From Streptomyces sp. MUM 2J (lineage in GTDB: Bacteria; Actinomycetota; Actinomycetes; Streptomycetales; Streptomycetaceae), in NCBI RefSeq assembly GCF_022414535.1, contig NZ_JADWYM010000004.1:124001-188000 (forward strand): DNA of 64,000 nucleotides, written 5' to 3'. The translations under genes and the position numbers were made by a program. The notes under the pieces were generated by a model, which was given only the letters and a program-made list of their open reading frames with translations, was not told where the DNA came from and searched no databases. Below are positions 52,003-60,740 of the stretch, one piece after another (within the stretch, counting starts at the first letter, position 1; each line of letters starts with the position of its first letter).

Positions 52003-52911
52003 GTGGTGCTGGTGGTGTCCGAAGAGGTGCGGGAGGCGATCGGCGCGGGACGCCCGGTGGTGGCGCTGGAGTCCACGATCATCGCGCACGGGTTGCCGCG
52101 CCCGCGCAATCTGCAGGTGGCGCTGGAACTGGAGGCGGCGGTCCGGCGGGAGGCCGCCGTACCGGCGACGATCGCCGTACTGGACGGGCGGCCGCACGTC
52201 GGCCTGGACAAGGAGCAGCTGGAGCGGATCGCCAACGAGGACGGTCTGCGCAAACTGGGCCACCGTGATCTGCCGCTCGCGGTGGCCTCGGGGGCCTGCG
52301 GGGCGACCACGGTGTCGGGCACCGCGCAGCTGGCGGCACTGGCGGGGATCCGGGTCTTCGCGACCGGTGGGCTCGGCGGGGTGCACCGGCAGTGGACGGT
52401 GACGCAGGACGAGTCCGCCGACCTGGGGCTGCTGGCACGTACCCGGATCACCGTGGTGTGCGCGGGCGTGAAGTCGATCCTGGACGTCCCGGCCACCCTG
52501 CAGCGGCTGGAGACGCTGGGTGTCGCGGTGGCCGGTTTCGGCACGGACCGCTTCCCCGGCTTCTACCTGTCCGACTCGGGGCATCCCGTCCCGTGGCGGC
52601 TCGACTCACCGGACCAGGTGGCCGGGGCCATGCGCGCGCAGGACGCGCTCGGCGGGCCCGAGTCGGCGCTGATCGTCGCCCGGCCGGTCCCGGAGGCGGA
52701 GCAGCTGGACCCCGGTCTGCACGCGCGCGTGCTCGCGGACGCGCTCGCGGCGTGCGAGGCGGAGGGCGTCTTGGGGCAGGCCGTCACGCCGTTCCTTCTC
52801 GACTACCTGGTGCGGCACACCGACGGCGCGTCGCTGAACGCCAACCTGGCCGCGGTGCGGGGCAATGTGCAGCTGGCCGGGCGGATCGCAGCGGCCTGGG
52901 CGGGGGCGTGA
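52003..52911 (+). CDS. psuG: Pseudouridine-5'-phosphate glycosidase
   Basis: PsuG reversibly splits pseudouridine 5'-phosphate into uracil and ribose 5-phosphate. The 302-aa protein has the family blocks ALESTIIAHGLPRPRNL, IAVLDGRPHVGL, LPLAVASGACGATTVSGT, FATGGLGGVHR and AGVKSILDVPATLQRLETLG with the active-site Lys, and ends with NANLAAVRGNVQLAGRIA. The start is GTG. Its stop overlaps the GTG of the kinase gene (GTGA), forming the usual pseudouridine degradation pair. Confidence 0.95.
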   Translation: MVLVVSEEVREAIGAGRPVVALESTIIAHGLPRPRNLQVALELEAAVRREAAVPATIAVLDGRPHVGLDKEQLERIANEDGLRKLGHRDLPLAVASGACGATTVSGTAQLAALAGIRVFATGGLGGVHRQWTVTQDESADLGLLARTRITVVCAGVKSILDVPATLQRLETLGVAVAGFGTDRFPGFYLSDSGHPVPWRLDSPDQVAGAMRAQDALGGPESALIVARPVPEAEQLDPGLHARVLADALAACEAEGVLGQAVTPFLLDYLVRHTDGASLNANLAAVRGNVQLAGRIAAAWAGA

Positions 52912-53822
52912 CGGCGCAGCAGCACGGCGCGCTGCTGGTGATCGGGGACGTGATCACCGATGTCGTGGCCCGCCATCGGGGGCCGCTCGCCGCGGGGACC
53001 GACACGGCCGCGGGGATCCGCACCCTGCCGGGCGGTGCGGGCGCGAACGTGGCGTGCTGGGCGGCGCGCCACGGATGCGCGGACGTCCGGCTGCTCGGGC
53101 GGGTCGGTGCGGACGCGGCGGCGTGGCACGAGCGCGAACTGACGGCCTGTGGGGTGCGAGCCCGGCTCGTGGTGGACTCAGAAGCGGCGACGGGAACGGT
53201 GATCTGCCTGGTCGACTCGGGCGCCGCGGCCGAGCGGACGTTCCTCACCGACAGCGGCGCGTCCCTGCGGCTGGATCCCGGTGACTGGTCGGACGAGCTG
53301 CTCGACGGGGTCGCCCGGCTGCACCTGTCGGGCTATCTGCTCTTCGCCGAGTCGAGCCGGGCCCTGGTGGCGACGGCCGTCACGGCGGCGCGCACGCGGG
53401 GTGTGCCGGTGAGCCTGGACCCGGCGTCGGCCGGGTTCCTGGCGACGCTGGGGGCCGACCGGTTCCTGGCACTCGCGGAAGGGGTGGACATCCTGCTGCC
53501 GAGTCGCGACGAGGCGTGCCTGCTCGCCGGGCTGCCCGACGCGGAGGACGCGGCGGCGGCGCTGAGCCGGCGTGTGCCGCTGGTCGTCGCCAAGCTGGGT
53601 CCGCGCGGTGCGCTGGTCGCCCGTGGCGGTGCCGTCGCGGCCCGGATCGCCGCCGTCCCGGCGACTCCCCGCGACACCACGGGCGCCGGCGACGCCTTCA
53701 CCGGCGCCTTCCTCGCCGCCCTGCTGGCGGGCGCGCCGCCCGAAGCGGCGGCGGAGAAGGGGTGCTGGGCGGGGGCGGCCGCGGTCGAGCGGGCGGGAGG
53801 AAGGCCGGCGCCACGGGGATGA
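52908..53822 (+). CDS. psuK: PfkB-family kinase, likely pseudouridine kinase
   Basis: This is a 304-aa ribokinase-family kinase. The N-terminal VIGDVITDVVARHRGPLAAGTDT and GGAGANVACWAARHG form the substrate side, and DTTGAGDAFTGAFLAALL is the C-terminal ATP/anion-hole signature with the catalytic Asp. Coupling to psuG (4-base overlap) makes pseudouridine the likely substrate, giving the phosphate that PsuG splits. The family assignment is firm; the substrate is inferred from context. Convergent with the next gene; a 7-bp hairpin (53850-53867) lies between. Confidence 0.85.
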   Translation: MTAQQHGALLVIGDVITDVVARHRGPLAAGTDTAAGIRTLPGGAGANVACWAARHGCADVRLLGRVGADAAAWHERELTACGVRARLVVDSEAATGTVICLVDSGAAAERTFLTDSGASLRLDPGDWSDELLDGVARLHLSGYLLFAESSRALVATAVTAARTRGVPVSLDPASAGFLATLGADRFLALAEGVDILLPSRDEACLLAGLPDAEDAAAALSRRVPLVVAKLGPRGALVARGGAVAARIAAVPATPRDTTGAGDAFTGAFLAALLAGAPPEAAAEKGCWAGAAAVERAGGRPAPRG

Positions 53823-53873
53823 GGCGGGGAGCCGGCACGGCCCGCGGCCCGGCCCCGGGCGGGGCCGCCGCCG

Positions 53874-54668
53874 CTACCGCTTGCGGCCCCAGGCGGAGAT
53901 CAGCGGTGCCGTCGCCAGTTCCATCGCCCCGGAGGCGATGTTCGACAGGTGGCGATCGATGTCCTCGTCCGTCGCGAGACCTGCCGCGACGAGCCGGCCG
54001 CGGACCTGACGGATCGTCGCGGACTCCAGGGCGACGCAGGCGGCCGAGGCGAGGGGGAAGTAGGCGTCGGCCTCGACGCGCTGGAGGCCGGCCTCGCGCA
54101 GCAGGCGCGGGAGGCGGCGGCCGTAGGACAGGTCGGCGCCGCTGTCGGCGAGCAGGGTGCGGAAACCGTGCCGCAGCCGGTTGGCGAGCTGCTGCTCGGG
54201 GCCGTGCTCGTCGGGGCAGACCAGAGGCTGCAGGGCGGGGTCGGCGTCCTCCAGCAGCAGCCGTCCCCCGGGCCGTAGAGCCCTCACCATGGACGCCAAC
54301 GCCCGCTCCCGGTCCGGCACATGAACGAGCACCAGCCGGGCATGGACCAGGTCGAAACTCTCCGCAGGGGGCTCGTCCGCCCCGATGTCGTGGACGCGCA
54401 CCTCCACCGGCGTACGGGCCACCTCGGCCAGCCGGGTGATGTCGATGCCGGTGGCGACGACCTTGCCGGTCGGTCCGACCTTCTTGGCCATCCAGGACAC
54501 CACCGACGTACCTCCGGCGCCGACTTCCCAGCAGCGCCAGCCGGGTCCGACGCCGAGCCCCTCCAGGTGCCGGAGGGTCGTGGGGTCGAAAAGGTCGGCG
54601 AAGGCGTCGAAGCGCTCCGCCGCCTCGTCCTGCCGGTTGTCGAGGAGATACCCGTCGGTTCGCGTCAT
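53874..54668 (-). CDS. SAM-dependent class I methyltransferase
   Basis: This 264-aa methyltransferase starts MTRTDGYLLDNRQDEAAERFDAFADLFDP. Motif I is CWEVGAGGTSVVSWMAKKVGPTGKVVATGID, and the acidic loop and motif IV region are VRVHDIGADE and FDLVHARLVLVHVPDRE; RPGGRLLLEDADPALQPL is motif VI. The substrate is unknown; the style is that of ubiquinone/menaquinone or natural-product O-methyltransferases. No biosynthetic neighbours are present. Confidence 0.88.
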   Translation of the reverse strand: MTRTDGYLLDNRQDEAAERFDAFADLFDPTTLRHLEGLGVGPGWRCWEVGAGGTSVVSWMAKKVGPTGKVVATGIDITRLAEVARTPVEVRVHDIGADEPPAESFDLVHARLVLVHVPDRERALASMVRALRPGGRLLLEDADPALQPLVCPDEHGPEQQLANRLRHGFRTLLADSGADLSYGRRLPRLLREAGLQRVEADAYFPLASAACVALESATIRQVRGRLVAAGLATDEDIDRHLSNIASGAMELATAPLISAWGRKR

Positions 54669-54854
54669 GCCGTGATCATCCCAGTTTGCGCGTCGGTCCG
54701 GACAGGACGACGCTCCGGTGCACCCGCGTCCACAGGCCGGAACCAAGCGGAACCTGCCCTTTCCACAGGCTCGCACGAGGGTGCTGCCTCCCTGGCAGAC
54801 TGGCGTGCCACGCCGCCGAACGCGGCGCGAGGAGATCGACGCGAGGAGATCCCC

Positions 54855-55973
54855 ATGACGATGGCAGGGAACCTGCGGAAGGTCACGGGCAGGGTAGGTG
54901 GCCTGCGCAAGGTGGCCCGGCTGGCCCGGCGGCGCGTCCGCGTCGACCTCAGTCATCCGGCCCGCTCCCCGCTGGGCTCCGCGGTGGTGAACTGCGTGAC
55001 CTATCAGGACGGCGTCCAGGCGGCCGGGGACGACCTGCTCGACTCCGTGCGGCGGGTCCGAAGGAGCGGGGACGGCTTCGTCTGGCTCGGGCTGCACGAG
55101 CCGACCGACGTGGAGTTCGCGGGCATCGCCGAGTTGTTCGACCTGCACCCGCTGGCGGTGGAGGACGCCGTCGAGGCCCACCAGCGTCCCAAGGTCGAGC
55201 GGTACGGCGAGACGCTGTTCGCGGTGTTCAAAACGGTCTGCTACGTCGAGCACGAGGAACTCACCGCGACGAGCGAGGTGGTGAACACCGGCGAGATCAT
55301 GGTCTTCGTCGGCCGGGAGTTCGTCATCACCGTACGGCACGGCAGGCACGGCTCCCTGGGCCCGCTGCGCGAGGAGCTGGAGTCCGATCCGCAACAGCTC
55401 GCCAAGGGCCCCTCGGCGGTGCTGCACGCGGTGGCGGACCACGTCGTCGACGAGTACCTCAACGTCGCCGACGCCGTCCAGGCGGACATCGAGCAGGTCG
55501 AGACCGACGTGTTCGCGGAGAACGGAGCGCGGGTCGATCCGGGAAGGATCTACCAGCTCAAACGTGAACTGCTGGAGCTGAAGCGGGCCGTGGTCCCGCT
55601 CGGCCGGCCGTTGCTGGACCTCGCCGACCGGCCGATGCGGGTCGTCGACCCGGAGATACAGGCCTACTTCCGCGACGTCTCCGACCACCTGCTGCGGGCC
55701 ACCGAGCAGATAGCCGCCTTCGACGAGCTGCTCAACTCGATTCTCCAGGCGCACCTCGCCCAGGTCACGGTCGCACAGAACGAGGACATGCGGAAGATCA
55801 CCGCGTGGGCCGCGGTCATCGCCGTACCGACGATGGTGTGCGGTGTGTACGGCATGAACTTCGACCACATGCCGGAGCTGCACTGGCGGTACGGCTACGG
55901 CCTGGTGATCGGCGTGATATCGGTGGCCTGTCTGGTGCTGTACCGGGGTTTCCGGCGCAACGGCTGGCTATGA
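54855..55973 (+). CDS. corA: CorA-family magnesium/cobalt transporter
   Basis: CorA forms pentameric Mg2+/Co2+ channels. The 372-aa protein has a basic N-terminus, the cytoplasmic funnel (FVWLGLHEPTDVEFAGIAELFDLHPLAVEDAVEAHQRPKVE style block, residues about 70-115), long helices (LKRELLELKRAVVPLGRPL), and two C-terminal membrane helices with the selectivity motif YGMNF between them. The ribosome binding site GCGAGGAGATC occurs twice in tandem just before the ATG, which is odd. No Mg2+ riboswitch is evident. Confidence 0.94.
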   Translation: MTMAGNLRKVTGRVGGLRKVARLARRRVRVDLSHPARSPLGSAVVNCVTYQDGVQAAGDDLLDSVRRVRRSGDGFVWLGLHEPTDVEFAGIAELFDLHPLAVEDAVEAHQRPKVERYGETLFAVFKTVCYVEHEELTATSEVVNTGEIMVFVGREFVITVRHGRHGSLGPLREELESDPQQLAKGPSAVLHAVADHVVDEYLNVADAVQADIEQVETDVFAENGARVDPGRIYQLKRELLELKRAVVPLGRPLLDLADRPMRVVDPEIQAYFRDVSDHLLRATEQIAAFDELLNSILQAHLAQVTVAQNEDMRKITAWAAVIAVPTMVCGVYGMNFDHMPELHWRYGYGLVIGVISVACLVLYRGFRRNGWL

Positions 55974-55993
55974 CCGGGGCCGGAGTCGCGGCG

Positions 55994-56428
55994 TCAGTGC
56001 GATGAGGGCGCAGACCTGGCGTAGACGTGCTCGGCCCAGGATCCGATCTGCTCCTCGGTGAGGTGCTGGGCGAGGTCCGCCTCGCTGATCATGCCGACCA
56101 GGCGCTTGTTGTCGATGACCGGCAGACGGCGGATCTGGTGATCCTGCATCTCGCGCAGCACGTCACCGACGTCGGCGTCCGCGTCGATCCAGCGCGGGGT
56201 GCCCTGGGCGAGTTCGCCCGCAGTGACCTTGGACGGGTCGCGGCCCATGGCGACGCAGCCGACGACGATGTCGCGGTCGGTGAGGATGCCGCAGAGCCGC
56301 TCGTTGTTGTCGCTGATCGGCAGGGCGCCGACGCCGAGCTCGCGCATCAGCTGCGCTGCGCGGTCCAGGGTCTCGTGCGTGGGGATCCACTGGGCACCCC
56401 GGTGCATGATGTCTCGGGCGGTGGTCAT
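55994..56428 (-). CDS. Tandem CBS-domain protein
   Basis: This 144-aa protein is made of two CBS domains (about 7-65 and 72-128): ARDIMHRGAQWIPTHETLDRAAQLM with CGILTDRDIV, and a second half ending RRLPVIDNKRLVGMISEADLA. CBS pairs bind adenine nucleotides and act as energy sensors, alone or with a partner. The ATG at 56428 has a GGGAGGT site. No partner domain is fused. It is convergent with corA, 20 bases apart. Confidence 0.93.
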   Translation of the reverse strand: MTTARDIMHRGAQWIPTHETLDRAAQLMRELGVGALPISDNNERLCGILTDRDIVVGCVAMGRDPSKVTAGELAQGTPRWIDADADVGDVLREMQDHQIRRLPVIDNKRLVGMISEADLAQHLTEEQIGSWAEHVYARSAPSSH

Positions 56429-56534
56429 GGAATACCTCCCTGAGCCGGGCGGCCGGCGCGGCGCAGGACGCACCACTGTCCCGGCGTCCTACATTCTCGC
56501 CGTGCCGGACGCCGCCCGCACCTCTGCCGCGGAC

Positions 56535-57176
56535 TCAGCCGCCGAAGCCGCTCCACGCCGGATGCCGGGGGTCGTCGGCGCGCACCAGGACATCGGCCGT
56601 GCCGGCCGGGTCGGTCTCCCGCTCGTAGCGCGCACAGGCGGGCAGGGTCCAGTGGTCGGGCTCGGGGGTGCGTCGGCGCAGAGCGGCCGGGGAGAGGAGG
56701 ACGTGGACCGAGAGGTCGAAGGGGAACCAGTGTCTGAGCAGGAAGGGGCCGTGCAGCAACAGCACTCCGCCGGGCGGGAGTTGTACGTAGGGGCTACGGG
56801 TGGCGCGGTCGGTGTCGGGGTCGCGGAGGTCGGGAAGGATCCGCCCGTCACCGCCGGGTTCGAGCGGGCCGAAGACCTCGCGCCACAGAGCGCCGGTGTC
56901 GAACCAGCCGTCGTAGTAGGCCTCCACGTCCTGACGGCCGTGCTCCAGGCGAAGCGAGGCGGGCCGCAGGAAGCCGTGTGCGCCGACGGCACGGGAGGCA
57001 CGGCCGCGGAGGCGCAGCGACTCGGCGACGCGCTCGGCGAGGTCTCCGGGACGGGCGGCCGGAGCACCGTCGAAGGCGACGCGCGGCCAGGGACCGCCGT
57101 CAGCCGGCTTCAGGTCGAGCAGCCGCTCGGCGAGACGGTCGGCAAGCCGGTCCCAGGTGATCGCTTCGAGTCGCAC
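56535..57176 (-). CDS. Uridine kinase-like protein with degenerate P-loop
   Basis: This 213-aa protein resembles streptomycete uridine kinases. The expected Walker A region reads VAFDGAPAARPGDLAERVAESL, where GAPAARPG lacks the GK[ST] of an active P-loop. Downstream blocks remain family-like: FLRPASLRLEHGRQDVEAYYDGWFDTGAL, LPPGGVLLLHGPFLLRHWFPFDLSVHVLLSP and a YERETDPAGTADVLVRADDP tail. It may be an inactive paralogue or bind nucleoside differently. The start is GTG at 57176; it is divergent from the DUF2293 gene. Confidence 0.82.
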   Translation of the reverse strand: MRLEAITWDRLADRLAERLLDLKPADGGPWPRVAFDGAPAARPGDLAERVAESLRLRGRASRAVGAHGFLRPASLRLEHGRQDVEAYYDGWFDTGALWREVFGPLEPGGDGRILPDLRDPDTDRATRSPYVQLPPGGVLLLHGPFLLRHWFPFDLSVHVLLSPAALRRRTPEPDHWTLPACARYERETDPAGTADVLVRADDPRHPAWSGFGG

Positions 57177-57311
57177 GGCCCCATCATCCGCCGCCGACCG
57201 CCCGCCGTGCGGCCCGGCCCCGATGCGGAGGGCGCAATGTGTGCACGGCGGGCCTCGTGGTCGCGGTTCCGGCGGGGTGCATCCCGGCGGTGGCGAGGGC
57301 ATGAACCGGGT

Positions 57312-58052
57312 ATGACAGGCACTGCCGTCCCGTCGCCCCGTACCGCGCTCGTCGTCGTGCAGCCGCTGCGGCGCAAGCACTGCGCGGCGTGCCGGCGCGG
57401 CCCGCTGCCGCTGCTGGTGCTGGAGGACCGGGCGCCACGCTGCCTGGACTGCGCCGACCTCGGCCACCTGGTGTTCCTGCCGCGCGGGGACGCGGCGCTG
57501 ACCCGCAGGTCACGGGAGGAGAGCACGTTGTCGGCCGTGGTCGTGCGGTTCAACCGGCGCAGGGGGCGCTACGAGCGGCAGGGTGTCCTCGTCGAGGAGG
57601 CGGGCCTCGCGCGGGCAGAGGAGCGGTGCCTGGCGGATGCTGAGGCGCGGCAGCGGCGCCGGGCACGGGATGCCAGGCGGCGGGCCGTGGAGGACGCCCT
57701 GTTCGCGGAGGCGTTCGCGACTGAGGTGCGGAGGATGTTCCCCGGCTGCCCGGCCGACCGGGCCGGCGCGATCGCCGGGCACGCCTCGGTGCGGAGCAGC
57801 GGACGCGTGGGGCGGAGCGCGGAGGGCCGGGCGCTGGCCGAGCGGGCGGTGGTCTCGGCGGTGGCGGCCTCCGTGCGGCACCTGGACACGCCGTACGACG
57901 CGCTGCTGATGAGCGGGGTCCCTCGGCAGGAGGCCCGGCGGCGGATCGCCGCGCGCGTGGAGACGGTGCTGCGGGACTGGCGGGGCGGGCAGGGGAGCGA
58001 GGGTGGGAGCAGAAGCAAGGGCGAGAGCGGAGGCGGAGGCGGAGGCGGGTGA
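57312..58052 (+). CDS. DUF2293-domain protein
   Basis: This 246-aa protein is of unknown function. The N-terminal half has a zinc-ribbon-like set of cysteines (RRKHCAACRRGPLPL and APRCLDCADLGHLVFLPRGD) followed by a basic helical region (SREESTLSAVVVRFNRRRGRYERQG). The C-terminal DUF2293 part (AFATEVRRMFPGCPADRAGAIAGHASVRSSGRVG) is typical. The protein ends in a Ser/Gly-rich tail with a run of Gly. Zinc binding and nucleic-acid contact are plausible but not shown. Confidence 0.86.
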   Translation: MTGTAVPSPRTALVVVQPLRRKHCAACRRGPLPLLVLEDRAPRCLDCADLGHLVFLPRGDAALTRRSREESTLSAVVVRFNRRRGRYERQGVLVEEAGLARAEERCLADAEARQRRRARDARRRAVEDALFAEAFATEVRRMFPGCPADRAGAIAGHASVRSSGRVGRSAEGRALAERAVVSAVAASVRHLDTPYDALLMSGVPRQEARRRIAARVETVLRDWRGGQGSEGGSRSKGESGGGGGGG

Positions 58053-58400
58053 GAGGGTGCCGGTTCGCCCCCTCCGTGGGCCGTGCACGACCCGCGGAGG
58101 CGCCCGGTTCCGCGCCCGGCGGACGTGCCGATGCCCGGACCCGGCGGCGGGGGTGGGCGGCCGGGCCGAACGGCCGGTCTCGGCAGCTCCGGACGGGAAG
58201 ACGGGGCACGTCGTCCGCGTCGGCCGGCAGGACTGTGCGTCGGGGGCCGGGCCGGGCCGTCGGCGAGGTGGGATGGTGGACGGTCGCGATGCGGTCGGGC
58301 GGCTCGTCCGTGGTCGTCCGGCAGGTTGTGCGGGTTGGCTGAGGGTGCCGGACGGCGCGGGTCGGGGTCCACAGCTCTACGGGCGGGAGTTGACGTTGAG
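58053..58400. other. GC-rich spacer without a recognisable gene
   Basis: These 348 bases precede the DUF1772 gene. Open frames cross the region but their translations are Arg/Gly-rich and lack any family signal. I see no clear terminator or operator. A GTTGAG element directly before the ATG at 58401 is not a normal ribosome binding site, so the true start region of that gene is less certain. Confidence 0.5.
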
Positions 58401-58880
58401 ATGATCGACGGACCGTACTTGGTGGTGACCGTGCTGGGGGTTCTGGCGACGGGGCTGATGGCCGGCGTCTTCGGCGCGTTCTCGTTGCTGGTCATGCGTG
58501 GTCTGGCGGCGCTTCCGGCCGCTCGGGGGGTGGCCGCGATGAACGCGATCAACGCGGCGGCGACGACACCGGCGTTCATGGTCGTGTTCGCCGGGGCGGC
58601 CGTGGTGTGCGCAGTGATCGCGGTGGTCACCTTCGTGCTGTGGCCGGAGGAGGGAACGGCCGAGTTGCTGCTGGGCAGTGCGCTGTACCTGGTCGGGGCG
58701 TTCGGGGTGACGGTGGTGGCGAACGTGCCGCGCAACGACACGCTGACACGGCTGGAACCGGGCGCACCGCAGGCCGAGGCGTACTGGCCGGCGTACGTGC
58801 GCCAGTGGACGCGGTGGAACCACGTGCGTGCCGTCGCTTCGGCGGCGGCGGCGCTGACGTACCTGCTCGCGCTGGTGTGA
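58401..58880 (+). CDS. DUF1772 (anthrone oxygenase-like) membrane protein
   Basis: This 159-aa membrane protein has four helices: YLVVTVLGVLATGLMAGVFGAFSLLVM, TTPAFMVVFAGAAVVCAVIAVVTF, LLGSALYLVGAFGVTVVANV and a C-terminal SAAAALTYLLALV. The conserved loop VANVPRNDTLTRLEP and the terminal YVRQWTRWNHVRA are hallmarks of the DUF1772 family, which includes non-cofactor anthrone oxygenases. The reaction here is unknown. The ATG at 58401 is chosen by fold; it lacks a good ribosome binding site. Confidence 0.86.
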   Translation: MIDGPYLVVTVLGVLATGLMAGVFGAFSLLVMRGLAALPAARGVAAMNAINAAATTPAFMVVFAGAAVVCAVIAVVTFVLWPEEGTAELLLGSALYLVGAFGVTVVANVPRNDTLTRLEPGAPQAEAYWPAYVRQWTRWNHVRAVASAAAALTYLLALV

Positions 58881-59058
58881 GCCACCTGTGCGACCCGGCC
58901 CGCGCGGACGAGGGGGTGCCTGCGGGAACCGGCCGGGCCATTCGGGGAAAGCGCTGTCCGCCCCTCTGCGAGCAGGACCTGCCGGACGTATCGTGGCCGG
59001 AAGAGTGTGCCGCCCGATGATGCACGGCCTGTCGTGCGCGGACGCAAGGATGACGGCC

Positions 59059-60546
59059 ATGGCCGATCCCAAGGGTTTCCTGACGACGCCCCGCCAGGAC
59101 TGGCCCCGCCGGCCCGTCGAGGAACGAGTCCGGGACTGGAACGAGGTGTACGTCCCGGGGGCTCTGCTGCCCGTCATCAGCAAGCAGGCCGACCGCTGCA
59201 TGGACTGCGGCGTCCCGTTCTGCCACGACGCCTGCCCGCTGGGCAATCTGATCCCCGAGTGGAACGACCTGGTCTCACGCGGGGACTGGCGTGCGGCGAG
59301 CGACCGGCTGCACGCGACGAACAACTTCCCGGAGTTCACCGGGCGGCTGTGCCCGGCGCCGTGCGAGGCGGGGTGCGTGCTGGCGATCAACCAGCCGGCC
59401 GTGACGATCAAGAACGTGGAGTGTGCGATCGCCGATCGGGCCTGGGAGGACGGTCTGACCCCGCCCCGGCCGCCGGAGCGGCTGTCGGGGCGGACGGTGG
59501 CCGTGATCGGCTCGGGCCCGACCGGACTGGCGGCGGCCCAGCAACTGACCCGGGCCGGTCACACCGTCGCCGTGTACGAGAGGGACGACCGGCTCGGCGG
59601 ACTGATGCGCTACGGGATACCGGCGTTCAAGATGGAGAAGCACCACCTGGAGCGGCGGCTGGAGCAGATGGCGGCCGAGGGCACCAAGTTCCGTGCGTCC
59701 ACGGTGGTCGGCCTGGACGTCGGGGCGGCGGAGCTGCGGTCACGCTACGACGCCCTGGTGGTCGCGACGGGCGCGACCGCCTGGCGTGAGCTGCCGGTGC
59801 CGGGCCGTGAGCTGGACGGAATCCATCAGGCCATGGAGTACCTGCCGCTGGCCAACCGGGTGTGCGAGGGCGATCTGGCGCTCTCCCCGCTGTCCGCGGC
59901 CGGTCGGCACGTCGTGATCGTGGGCGGCGGCGACACCGGGGCCGACTGCCTGGGCACCGCGGTACGCGAGGGCGCGGCGTCCGTGACCCAGCTGGACATC
60001 TACGCCCGGCCCGGCGCGGAGCGGGACGAGGACACCGAGCCCTGGCCGACGTACCCGAAGATCTACCGCCTGTCGGCGGCGCACGAGGAGGCACGGGATC
60101 TGCGGACGGCGCCCGCCGCCGACGCCGACGCACGTCTGTTCGCGGCGTCGACGCTCCGGTTCACCGGCGACGCGGACGGCCGGGTGCGCGGTCTGCACCT
60201 GGTCGAGGTGGACGCGCGGCGGCGCCCGGTGCCGGGCACCGGGCGCACGCTCCCCTGCGATCTCGTGCTGCTCGCCCTCGGCTTCTCCGGGCCGGACCGG
60301 GCGGACGGGCTCGTCGACCAGCTGGGGCTGGCGCTGGAACCGCGCGGCACGCTGGCACGGGACGCCGGTTTCGCGACCAATGTGCCGGGGGTGTTCGCCG
60401 CGGGTGACGCCGCGCGGGGGCAGTCGCTCATCGTGTGGGCGATCGCGGAGGGCCGTGCGGTGGCGGCGGCCGTGGACCGGTATCTGACGGGCGACTCGCG
60501 GCTGCCGGCGCCGATCGCGCCCGGGGACCGGCCCATGGCGGTCTGA
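59059..60546 (+). CDS. gltD: Glutamate synthase small subunit-like oxidoreductase (orphan GltD)
   Basis: This 495-aa protein is GltD-like: an N-terminal iron-sulfur domain (CMDCGVPFCHDACPLGNLIPEW and CPAPCEAGC), an FAD-binding domain (VIGSGPTGLAAAQQL then GGLMRYGIPAFKM) and an NADPH domain (VIVGGGDTGADCLGTA), ending with a GVFAAGDAARGQSLIVWAI flavin motif. In GOGAT it passes electrons from NADPH to GltB, but no gltB is adjacent, so it may serve another partner. The ATG at 59059 has AAGGA about 9 bases upstream; an ATG three codons earlier sits too close to that site. Confidence 0.93.
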   Translation: MADPKGFLTTPRQDWPRRPVEERVRDWNEVYVPGALLPVISKQADRCMDCGVPFCHDACPLGNLIPEWNDLVSRGDWRAASDRLHATNNFPEFTGRLCPAPCEAGCVLAINQPAVTIKNVECAIADRAWEDGLTPPRPPERLSGRTVAVIGSGPTGLAAAQQLTRAGHTVAVYERDDRLGGLMRYGIPAFKMEKHHLERRLEQMAAEGTKFRASTVVGLDVGAAELRSRYDALVVATGATAWRELPVPGRELDGIHQAMEYLPLANRVCEGDLALSPLSAAGRHVVIVGGGDTGADCLGTAVREGAASVTQLDIYARPGAERDEDTEPWPTYPKIYRLSAAHEEARDLRTAPAADADARLFAASTLRFTGDADGRVRGLHLVEVDARRRPVPGTGRTLPCDLVLLALGFSGPDRADGLVDQLGLALEPRGTLARDAGFATNVPGVFAAGDAARGQSLIVWAIAEGRAVAAAVDRYLTGDSRLPAPIAPGDRPMAV

Positions 60547-60740
60547 CCGTCACCGTCGCGCACCGGCCTCGGGGCAGCGGCCCTCATCGTTTCTCCCGGC
60601 GCCACGGACGACGACCCCACCGCCGCCTCCGCACCGGGAGCCGTCACCGCCGCCTGCCGCACCGCGGGTCGCCGCGCGCCGCACACCGGGCCGTCGCCAC
60701 GCCGCTCGTCGCCGCCGGTACTCGTCACCGTCGGCGCGCA

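Noticed and set aside
60547..60740. Possible small gene between gltD and the SAM methyltransferase.
   Set aside because: The frame is Gly/Arg-rich and antisense-like; the stretch is just a convergent spacer in which I see no clear hairpin.
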